From Ecdyonurus torrentis (Eukaryota; Arthropoda; Insecta; Ephemeroptera; Heptageniidae), in assembly GCA_949318235.1 (NCBI GenBank), contig OX439128.1:49258432-49322431 (forward strand): DNA of 64,000 nucleotides, written 5' to 3'. This document shows positions 34,688 through 45,313 of the stretch, piece after piece; within the stretch, counting starts at the first letter, position 1; each line of letters begins with the position of its first letter. The notes under the pieces are model-generated. The model was given only the letters and a program-made list of their open reading frames with translations. It was not told the origin of the DNA and searched no databases. A program made the position numbers and the translations under genes.

Positions 34688-35492
34688 AAGAATGTGAGAC
34701 AGATGCAAGAGTTTTAAGTTGCCTAATGATACCTTTAACCAATAATTTTACATTAGATGTTCCTTCTCTATATTTCTTTCTTTCTTTTTTTTTTTTTTTT
34801 TTTTTTTTGTTAACTCTAATATTTATTTCAGCTACTGAGATTCAAAATATTCAGATAGGCGAGGGAGATGTGCCATGCGGTGTTGCCATCCCAATTTATA
34901 TGGTATTTCCTCGTCTATTTACCTGCCCAACCTTGGCTACTAGCAGCTTCAAAGTTGGTAAGTAAATTTCTATATGTATTCCCATATTCCATCAAAGTTA
35001 ATGAAGAGGTTTACCATTTTGGTGCAGAAATAGTCAAAATAGGACTTTTATTTTCACTATAATTCTTTCTAAGTTATATCCAGTAAAACAAATTATATAA
35101 TTTTCAAATGAAAGTGAAGGCATTTAATAAGTGCCATTTTCCTACCCATTTTTTTTAATCATAATTATTTATTTAAAAATAGTTTCTAATTTGACTTAAA
35201 AGTTGGCACTAAAATTTGAATGTTCACATTTACATGTTATGTTTAAAGTGGAATAACGTAAATATTCGATCGTGGTTGCATGTTTTTGACATACGTAACT
35301 AAACTTTTAAGTCACATTTCATCTTTACTTCATGTTAATTTTATATTTCGCAACTGTTAAGTTTGTCCCCTACTCCCTTAATGTATGTTTTTTTCCCCTT
35401 CTTTTCCAGAGTTTGAAGTAAATATTGTGCTGATATTCCAAGATGATCATCTCATCACAGAAAATTTCCCAATTATTTTGACAAGAGCTTAA
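31853..35492 (+). CDS. VPS26C: VPS26C (DSCR3), Retriever complex subunit
   Basis: VPS26C is the arrestin-fold subunit of Retriever (with VPS35L and VPS29), which recycles SNX17-bound cargo from endosomes to the plasma membrane. Seven exons: 31853-31912, 31997-32140, 32706-32936, 33257-33415, 33483-33579, 34832-34957, 35410-35492, all GT-AG with matching phases. They give 299 aa against 297 in human. Family stretches read through: LDVRVKKANKVYREGE, SGVVVISS, FEAFYNSVKP, IPFEFPL, LYETYHGVFVSVQYTLKCEL, VELQLVRVETCGCAEGYSRD, STEIQNIQIGEGDVPCG, IPIYMVFPRLFTCPT and HLITENFP. The two arrestin-like beta-sandwich halves divide at about residue 150. The start is the first in-frame ATG and matches the family N-terminus. 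No internal stops or frameshifts were seen. Introns 2, 3 and 5 carry MITEs. It is divergent with SNX17. Confidence 0.97.
32187..32319. mobile_element. Tc1-type MITE (family B) in VPS26C intron 2
   Basis: A TACAGCTCTG-type left end and the right end GGAACTTTTGGCCAGAGCTG followed by TA. The interior shares GCGGCCGC, TTATCT(T)CATAAAGATA and GGTTGCCTATGCAAATCGTT with the dimer at 45708-45957. The left end is partly scrambled. Confidence 0.7.
32974..33229. mobile_element. Subrepeat-bearing MITE (family C copy 2) in VPS26C intron 3
   Basis: The left end ATGTTGTTGCGAACA starts 40 bp after the exon 3 donor; the right end is GCTTGCAACAACATCAATAT. Both arms carry units of the type GTGAAGCAAAATGTCTATCT / GACAAAAAACGAG in opposite orientation. 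Its right end is 27 bp before exon 4. Confidence 0.8.
33744..34036. mobile_element. Subrepeat-bearing MITE (family C copy 3) in VPS26C intron 5
   Basis: The ends CGATCTTGTTGCGAAAA and CTTGCAACAAGATCG are inverted. The left arm holds tandem 33-bp units (GGAAGCAAAAGGCCTATCTC continuing GTATTTTGTCAGT) and the right arm holds their inverted counterparts. Units within this copy are nearly identical to each other, yet differ from those of the other two family C copies (GGCC here, TGT there). Confidence 0.85.
34150..34320. repeat. Solo arm of family N element in VPS26C intron 5
   Basis: AGTGAAGAGAGTCCTATAGT and GACACTAAACTCCAACAGAA match the left arm of the SNX17 intron element at 24240-24725. The right arm is absent. 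Confidence 0.55.
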
Positions 35493-35682
35493 TTAACGAA
35501 GTGTTAATAAGACAAAACAAAAAGACTTCAATGTGATGCAGAAATTTCATTTTTCTATACCTATTATTTGTTAAAATTTATTCAATTTAAAGTGTAACAA
35601 GATTAATATACATTATCAATTTTTTTTAATCAACATATTATATCATTTCATATTAGTTAATAATGCTTTATATTTAAATTAG

Positions 35683-35688
35683 AATAAA
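35683..35688 (+). terminator. Candidate poly(A) signal of VPS26C
   Basis: AATAAA about 190 bp after the VPS26C stop codon. Confidence 0.4.
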
Positions 35689-36769
35689 TACATGATACTA
35701 TAAACATTTGTTACATAAATATGAAAATAGTTAATTAAGTCTATGTTGACAAATTATTCATTCCACTTGACTTTTATATTAGTGGCTTTCATTATATAAA
35801 TTAGCATTATTATTATTATTATTTTTTTTTGGCAGTTCATATTATATTGTTGTGTTACAGTATATTAATTCTTATAAGCATTGTTATGCATATTGTTTTG
35901 CCATATATATATATAGGCCTATTATATATTATATAGGTAAAAACAAACATAAATGTAAATAAAAAAAATTGTTTATAAATACAAAATGTTTATAACTAAT
36001 TCAAAATTCACCAAGATTTATTATTTTATTATTAATCTATAGATAGTTTATTTTTTAGTATTGAACATACCTAAACATTTCATATCTTTGAGAACAGTAA
36101 TTTGTAAAGAGTTTTCTATAAAATGTTTATTTTTTAATTGCATTTTTATTCCCCCGTACATGCAATTAACTTAATTAAGGACTTTTCAATTAAGGATCTG
36201 GAGGCATGCCGCATACCTATATGTAGAAAGCGTTAATTGCCATTTAACTTCAAAGAGCAGGGGATAAGAAGAAGAACAAGAAGAAAACATTTATATAGTG
36301 TTTGTAATCGGGCAGGATGAATTGAATCTAGAATTTATTACAGGAAAAACTTTTTATTTCTTGCAATTCCAGTTGCGTTTGTACTTTTTAGTATCACAGG
36401 AAATATTACTGCATAAAAATTATATCTGTACCAGGGCGTTGAAAATAAATATTTATTTAATTATTAATATTATATAAACATTATAAACGAAGAAAAAAAC
36501 ATATTTTTGCCCCTGAAGTTATTGAAGTGTATGCAACTTTCACAACATTGCGGACACAATAGTTGCCTAACTTGTAGGATGAAAAACAAACAAAAACGTT
36601 TCTATTAGCCGTTGTTACATTAGCGTCTAAAATTATATGTTATATATATTTTTGTGTGTTGTACACACACATGCACACCTATATATTATTATTCTCGTAC
36701 AATACATATTTATGCATGCTCTCTGTTTATAGCGCATGAAGTCATTATATTTTCAAAAATTAGTAAAGA

Positions 36770-37080
36770 CTAAAAAGGGGGTTATTTTATTACATATTCT
36801 AAAAGAGAAAATCGTCCTAAATCGATAGATATTACAATTTCTAATCTTTGAGTTCATTAAGTATGTTTTACCATCTTTTAAAGTCATGAGCTGACATCAT
36901 GCGGTCGGTAACTTCTTTTTTTTTTTGTGTGCCCACATACACAATTTACCAACCGTGATGCAATTTTTCGATTTTCAAGTATTAATTAAATACTGAAAAT
37001 TTAGAAATTTGCGTATCAATTGATTCAAAACATAGCTGCTCTTTCAGATTAAAATAAAATTAGCCACCTGAAAAATATTT
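36770..37080. mobile_element. MITE with CATATTCTAAAAGAG arms, copy 1 (diverged)
   Basis: It shares ATATTCTAAAAGAG, TCGATA, AATTTCTAA and GAGTTCATTA with the clearer copy at 38450-38790, in the same order. The right arm is more eroded. Confidence 0.5.
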
Positions 37081-37389
37081 GGTCTCCTTCATTATCTCGC
37101 GAAAAACTATTAAAATGCATCCTCTGACTGTAATTATATATTTTTTTATTTTCTTAACGTTAAGGTTCGTATATCATATAAGTATATTGAAAATAGCCAG
37201 ATAGTATATAGTTTCTTCATTATTTTGCTTTTTATGCCATATGTATTTGATTTATAATTGCAAAATATTCCCTTCAGTTAGATCAGTCCGAGGACTTGAT
37301 TTGATGAAGCTTGAACAAATATTCTGAAAAAAAAAAAAAAAAAATACGTGTTTCAATTATTTATATCACATACGAAGTGCAAAGAGGAC

Positions 37390-37760
37390 GAAAAAAAAAT
37401 ACTGGAGCGCGAGTGTGTGTGTGTGTTTCACACGAAAAGAATATTGTACTCGCCGTCAGTAAGTTGCACAAAATATAATAAGAGCGCGATCGAGCGAGTA
37501 CTATAATATCGCGCGCACGATATAGCGATGGTTATAGTAGTATACTGTAGTGTCTTTTGGGATGACCGATGAAATCTCTTGAGTATGAAAAGTCTTGCAC
37601 ATTAGGCCTCGAGTCACGTGCGATTGCACATAGAGAGAGAGAGACGTACGTCCGTCCCCGAGTAATTGGGCTTGACTTGCAGAAGAAGTCGCTCTTTTGG
37701 GATTGGAAACGTATTTCATCATTTTATCTTTCAGCACGTGTGACTTATAGTTATAGTAAA
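37390..37760. other. CpG-dense patch, possible promoter or untranslated exon
   Basis: In otherwise CpG-poor DNA this stretch packs GAGCGCGAG, AGAGCGCGATCGAGCGAG, TATCGCGCGCACGATATAGC, CACGTGCGATTGCAC and GACGTACGTCCGTCC. Overlapping open frames on both strands look non-coding. It could be a promoter or 5' untranslated exon of a gene running either way; no gene can be attached to it with confidence. Confidence 0.35.
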
Positions 37761-38449
37761 AAAAATACCGCATGATTGACTCTGCAGTACAATTTATATT
37801 GTCATCTTCTAAACAAACAATACAACAATATACGCTCTGTCACGTTTTATTATAAATTTACGTCAATAATTGAAATTTCAAAACACAATAACGACAACAA
37901 AGTGCAGTGCTTATTATTATTCTTTTAAATTAACATAAATTCTTAATTAATTTAATACTGACTTTTTTTTTTTTAAATTTTCAATATAAATAATAAATTC
38001 AGATTATGAAATAAAATTAAGGAATTGTATCTATAATATAATAAATAATGTATTATACTGCATGGATCGTTATTGAATAGTAAATTATTACCTATTATTT
38101 CCTAATGGCGGAATATATTCCATATTTGATTTAAATTAAAGAAAATACATATCATTCTAATATAATATTATAGAACATATTATAATATAGTAATGTACAT
38201 ATAAATCGAGGTAAATGCGGAGTTATTTTGAAATTAAAATCTATATGCAAACAAAATGGCATAATAATACATTGCTTTAATAATTCATACGCCTGACATA
38301 TAGGGAGTTTTGTGCCAATATATGGTTACAAGAAATCATTTATTAAACGAACACGGTATAAAAATGAACATAAATTTCAAAGCATTGAGGAATACTAAAA
38401 TAATGAGGAATATGAGGAAAAAAGCAATGAGGAATACTAAAAAAAAAAA

Positions 38450-38790
38450 AAATTAGTGGGTAATTTTATTGCATATTCTAAAAGAGGACATTGTCTTGAA
38501 TCGATACATAATAATATGTGAATTTCTAATTTTTTTTTTTTTTAGTTCATTTTATTTTCATTTGATTTAGTTTTGATTAATTTGTGAAAGTCTCGAAATG
38601 AAGTCACAGGCTGCAATTTTTCCTATATGCTTGCACGCGCATAACTTGCAGCCTAGGACATCATTTCACGACTTTTAAAAATTAATTTAAAATACCTAAT
38701 GAACTCAAAACTTAGAAATTTATCGATTAAGAACAATGGCCTCTTAAAGAATATGAAATAAAATTACCCCACTAAAAATTTTTGTAGTCT
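38450..38790. mobile_element. MITE with CATATTCTAAAAGAG arms, copy 2
   Basis: Left arm GTGGGTAATTTTATTGCATA, TTCTAAAAGAGGACATTGTC and AATCGATA; right arm inverted (TATCGATTAAGAACAATGGC, CTCTTAAAGAATATG, AAAATTACCCCAC). The arms are about 150 bp with little spacer. The inner arms include GCAGCCTAGGACATCATTTC. Confidence 0.75.
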
Positions 38791-39288
38791 TCCACATTTT
38801 GAATGCTATAGTTAAAAATTTAACTTTATTTACTAAATTTCTACGTTTTTCTACAGATTCATTTGTTTTTTGTTTGTTTGTTTGTTTGTTTTTTTAACAT
38901 GAAGAAAAAAACAACTTTTATACCGTGTATATATATATAAATATAAAAAAAAAACTTTTATTGAAAAAAGAAGCATAATATAAATTCTTATTCAAAATCT
39001 TTACAGTGTTAAGATTTTTTTAAATTAAAATGTTTCAATTTAAAATATGCTCTGCTGTTGTTTTTTACTATTTAAATTATTTAATTTTTAAAGAGTGGTT
39101 AAGGGCTTAGGCTATACTTTCCAAAATCAAGTATATATGTTTTTTTATTATATCGTTTAATGTCAGTATTTGTAAAGTCAGTTTTTATTGCTTTTTTTGG
39201 GGGATTAATAAAATGATGCAGATATTTATGTTTTAAGTATTTAAAAAAAGGAGTTATTTAAGAAACGCTGTGTAATTCAATATGCGTG

Positions 39289-39390
<102 letters not shown>

Positions 39391-39990
39391 AAAATGTATT
39401 TTTTCTAACACCTTGACCGAGTAATCAATTGTCTTTAATTTACATAATTTTTTTATGTGTTTTTTTTTTTTTTTTTTTTTTTTTAGCACACTGTATATAA
39501 ATGGAAAGCAAAGAATAGATATTTGAACGATGAATTATAAATGAATAGAAATATACTAAAACTCGTTAAGGAAATAACAAAGATCTCTTGCACAACTAGT
39601 CTTTACAAAAATTATTTTGTTAGCCAATTTTAATAATCAATAAAAATAATTTTACAAAATATTATTGTAGGTTACAAAAATCAACAATTATTTTAAATGT
39701 ATTAAATGAATGAATAATTGAAAAAATTCTTGTCAAAGCATTTTGAAGAGCAAATGGAGTTAATGACTATTATAACAAATAAGATATTAATAATAATAAA
39801 ATAATAATATATAGATTCAATAATAAAGGCATCTGATAATGTATTATTTTAATATTTTAACATCATATTTCGTAAATTGAAACGGATCGAAGTTAAAATC
39901 GTTAACAAAAAAAAAAAAAAAAAAAAAAAATATTAAATAATAATAAATTGCACCGTGCCTATAGTTTGTCACCTACTCTAACATACGAAG

Positions 39991-40014
39991 TATAAAAAGC
40001 AGTGCTTATAAAAG
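39991..40014 (+). promoter_or_regulatory. Candidate TATA boxes of receptor exon 1a
   Basis: TATAAAAAGC at 39991 and TATAAAAG at 40007, about 80-105 bp before the exon 1a start codon, with no in-frame ATG between. Confidence 0.4.
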
Positions 40015-40094
40015 TTAACAGTATAATTATTATACACATTAGAGGAGGAAAAATTTTCAACGCAAATAACTGAAATTAAAAAAAAAAAAAAAAA

Positions 40095-43000
40095 ATGGAA
40101 CATTTCGTAATGAATTTCTATATTTTACGATTCTTTTGTATATTACCATTCAAGAAAATAAAAAAAACACGTTCTTTTATAAGTTTTGAATCTTCAAATC
40201 TTCTCAAAATACTTAATATTATTTGCATTTTAATAATTTTAGCAGGAACATTTTACTACATGATCATACAATTAAAAATTATCATAACAATTAAAAAACT
40301 GCAATTTTTACGAATTAACTTATTGTTGTCTATATTTTTATCATTTTTAACAGGTTTATCTATATTTAATTTTATTCTAAATAATGTCAATTTTTTTAAT
40401 ATATTTTACAAAAAAATTAATTTTTATACGTTTCCTTGTATGTATTCACCAATTTTCTTAAATATTGAACGTTGGTACCTAATTGGTATTTTAATTTATG
40501 TAATAATAGGTATTTTAATATCACAGGTGGTATTTAAAAGCTATGAAAATGTAAGTGATTTGAGTATTTATTTTTTACGTGCAATTGTTATATTAACTGA
40601 ACAATTAGGATCTTTATTTTGCATTCAATTATTTTTTAGATTTAAATTTATAAATAACAATATAATATTATTACGTAAACAAATGTTTACTACACGGCGT
40701 ATTAAGAAATTTAACATATTTAATGAAAATTCATTGCTGAAAACTACAGATGGTTTACAATTGAAAAAATTGAGAAATTATTCTAAATTATTAGTAGATG
40801 CCTTGCAGTTATTACAAGAAAACTACAGTGTGTTTTGGCTTCTAGATTTAGCTCAAGGTTTTTGTTCAACGGTTATATTTTTGGCATATGTTTTGTACAA
40901 TCTGGAATCTAGATTGAATTTACGATACGTAATTGGTTTTGGTGCAGTTGTGATTGATTGCGGAATACGAATAACTTTAATTTCATACTGCTGTGGACTT
41001 GCGAGTGATGAGGTAATTTTATAAATTTTTTTATACTTATAACTTATAACCCCATATTTTAATGTTTTTATTATTATTTTACTCTTTGTTTATTATCAAA
41101 TAAACCTGTATAAATTCACTTACAAAATCTCGATGGTCTATCAAATTTATAGACTGTTCTTTTATAAACTTATAGTTATTTTCAATGATAATTACAATTT
41201 TAGTTTTCTCCCCCCCCCCATTTTTACTGATTAAGTTGCTTACTAAATACATTTTTTTTTAATGAGAAAACGAATTGCATCACTAAATATAACTTGATGT
41301 GAGTGTCAAATTGTTGTAATTGTTAAATTAATTGCTTAATATTTTATTTTGTTTTTTAAGTATAATTTGCAAACTGTATTCAATTTTTACTGCTTTATAT
41401 AATTATAGGAATAGACCAGAGAAAAACAAAAGCATTTATATCTCATAAAACACTTGATGGGACTTAAATAAATAACTTTAGTTTGTCTCAAAACCCAACT
41501 GTAGCTCCGTAGCAGTGATCAGAAATTTCAATTTATGCAACCTGCTCAATATATATTTTCATACTAATTTTTGCATGTTTCTGACGTCAGAAACATAAAT
41601 AGTCACGCAAATTGCATACTTTAAAGTATTTTCACGCTCTCTCGTGGGGCTACATTAACATTCTGGTAAAAATTATTATCACTTTTGAAGATCCCATTTC
41701 GTGTTTATTCATTAAAAAGCACATGTTGTTTTATGTGGTCTATGACTTTATACTGTATATGAAGAAATTCTTCAACATAAGACTTTTAATATCTTCTTAC
41801 ACATAACCTTTAGAAATTATTTTGCTACACAATCGATTAATCTTTTCTTCTGCAATAATTCCCAATCAATATAATTTTAATATATTTTATCGGTTTCTGT
41901 ACAATACAGAAGTATTTTTACAACGTCATCGTCATCTGACAATCAGTTTGTATATTGATTGAACTTCTATCGGTCTAAAATTATTTCATAACTTTGTAAT
42001 TGTTACTGTATTCAGTTGTGTGTTGATATTCGTTTCAGCAAAATAAATTTGGAACTTATTTTAAGAATTATAATTAATAATATGGATCTTCTAACTTGTT
42101 TAATGCCAAGTTTATACATTCTACGTTTATTTTGTATTTTACCCTTCAAGAAAACTAATCAATCAATACGTCTAAAAACTTCAAAAATTCTTCAAATTTT
42201 TAGTATTGTTTTTATTTTAATTTGTTGCAGTAGCACAATTAACATTATTATTGATAATTTTAGTTTTATAATAGTAAATACAAAACTTTCTAGTACACAG
42301 CTTGCATTACAAATATTTTTATTCTGTATATTAATAAATGGTACATTTATGACTTATTTTGTTTACAAGGATTCTGTTAAATTTTTAAATAAATTTTCAG
42401 ATAAAGTAAATTCAAAAATATTTACAAGTGTGATTACATCAAAAGAATATAAAATAGAACGTTGGTTTCATATTATCTTATTTTCTATCGAATTTATCTT
42501 TGGAGTAGTTGCCTTCTATTCATTTGAAAGCTATAATATCATTTCACTGTTAGTTTCTTCGCTCCGTATTATAATTGTCCTTACAGAACACCTGGGTAAT
42601 CTATTAAGTATTGTATTATTTCATAGATTTAAATTTATAAATAATAATATTCAAAAAGTTTCTACTAAAATTTCATTAATATACTCAAACAAAATTGAAA
42701 ATAATGATGTAAAATGTATAAAAGAAGTTCAAAATTTACGTATTAAATATTTAAAAAACTATTATAAATCTTTAGTGGATGCTCTACAGTTATTACAAGA
42801 AAAATACAGTATGTTTTGGCTTCTTGATTTAGCTCAAATGTTTTGTGCAAGTGTTACATTTTTAGCTCTTTTTTTAAATGGCATTATTGGTCAACTGCCA
42901 TTTTACACAATTGGTATTGCTTACGCGATTATTATGGTTGATAGTGCAATGCGTATTATTATAATCACAATATGCTGTGGATCTGCCAGTGAACAGGTAC

Positions 43001-45045
43001 ATATAACTTAATGATCCTGAAGTAATTAATGAATGACAGTCTGTGCGGGTTACAGAAAATTTCAATTCTCAATTAGTGATACTTTAAGAAATATTGACTT
43101 GGAAATAATTTTGATGCCGCATCATCGAGTCCAATTTCAATAATCATCTCTTCAGCTTTATTGGTTATTCAGGAAATAATATAATTTTAAAGTTTTTACT
43201 AAATAATGACTGTCATTAAATGCGTCTTGATCAAATATATCAAAACAGAGTGTTGGATTTAATAAGTATTTAAAATATAATTTTATGACTCTAAAATCAC
43301 CCGTTCATAGGTTGTAATAGGTTCAATGAAGTTCAATCTACAATAAATTTAATTGCATGAAATTTTACATTTAAAAATTGCATTAAATTTATTGCAAATT
43401 TATTGCGTGTCAATAAGAATCTATGTATTTTGATAACCAATTATTATTTTTATTTCTTTATATCAAACAATTAAACAATTAATAATTTAATAAATTTCAT
43501 CATTATTTTTAAGTGTATAATTTACATTCAGTTAAAGAAATAGTTTATTACAGAAAAAATGCTAATCATAAATAAATAGAGTCAATAATAATACATAATT
43601 TAAACTAAAATATTTTGTGTCCGAAAAATTGCCTATCTTGCAGGATACTTGAAGATAAAATTGAACCGTACTAAAAATGTCACTATAAAGTCACACTTAA
43701 TACATTATGACATTGATAAATTTATATACATTTAAAATGCATTATAAAATCGTAATACATTTTAAGATCAATAATTAGATATTGTTTAATTTATACACTA
43801 ACTTAAAATTTAAATTAATTGTTTAAAAACTCTTGCTTGTTTATAGCAATAAATAATCACAGTTTGTAACATAATCGATTCATTATTTCTTAGGGATGAT
43901 AAGAAATAAATTATGAATTATTTTAATATTATTAATTCCTTTTTATAAATTAGGAATTGAAATAGTAATTTAGGTTTGATATTCTTAAATATCGATCGTC
44001 TTTCTGTTGAAAATTTATAGATATTAATTTAAGTTAATTTAAAACCACCCTTAGAAAAAATCTTTTAAACCTTTTTTTAGTATTCATTCATTCATTCATT
44101 CATTCATTCATTCATTCATTCATTCATTCATTCATTCATTCATTCATTCATTCATTCATTCATTCATTCATTCATTCATTCATTCATTCATTCATTCATT
44201 CATTCATTCATTCATTCATTCATTCATTCATTCATTCATTCATTCATTCATTCATTCATTCATTCATTCATTCATTCATTCATTCATTCATTCATTCATT
44301 CATTCATTCATTCATTCATTCATTCATTCATTCATTCATTCATTCATTCATTCATTCATTCATTCATTCATTCATTCATTCATTCATTCATTCATTCATT
44401 CATTTTATTTAGTTATTAATTAAAAATTCTATGAAAGAAAACTTAACTATAAAATATGTCCTATTTTTTATATACACCAATAATTATTTTAAAACAAATT
44501 TTCTTAAAATCTCCAATTTTCTTTGTTTTATATATACAGGCTGAGAAAATCCCGGAGACGATAGGACTACAAATGTTGAAGACAGCTGTTGATAGCGATG
44601 AAATGAAAGAGGTAATATATCATGTAATACGCTATACATAAGCTATGCTAGGGGTTAATACCAAATCATCTAACAGCTTGCATTATATAGGGTGTTTATT
44701 TTACATATTGCTCGATTAATATTAAACAAAGAGGCATAATATTATCTCTCTCATATGTTTAGACATCCTCAATATCTTTAGATGAAATATGTATGTATAC
44801 GTACAGTATAATATATAATAGAACATGACATGATTTCTAATTTAATAAAAGCATAGTAATACTATGTGAATAAAATATTACAATATTATGTAATTCATAA
44901 AACGTATATATATATATAGCAAAATGTAAAAAGCAATATTATTTTATTACCCACATCGTTAGTTATTTCTTCTACACTGACAAAAAAGCAAATCTTGTAC
45001 GTAAAAATTATAATAACTCATTTTTAGTAATAATTATTAAATACA

Positions 45046-45091
<46 letters not shown>

Positions 45092-45282
45092 CAAAATAAC
45101 CACATTGCAAAGCATAAATATTATAATGTTGTACAGAATAATTGTTATACAATTATAAATTTGAAACATTCGTATGCTAAATGATATAAATGGAGCATTG
45201 ATTACTTTTTCTTTTCTTTCCGTACACAGTACTGTACTTGAGAAGTTACAAACAACGTAAAAATAATATCAGCAGCCCCCTC

Positions 45283-45313
<31 letters not shown>

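Noticed and set aside
42016..42081. Upstream extension of receptor exon 1b
   Set aside because: It lacks an ATG; the ATG at 42082 aligns with the start of exon 1a.
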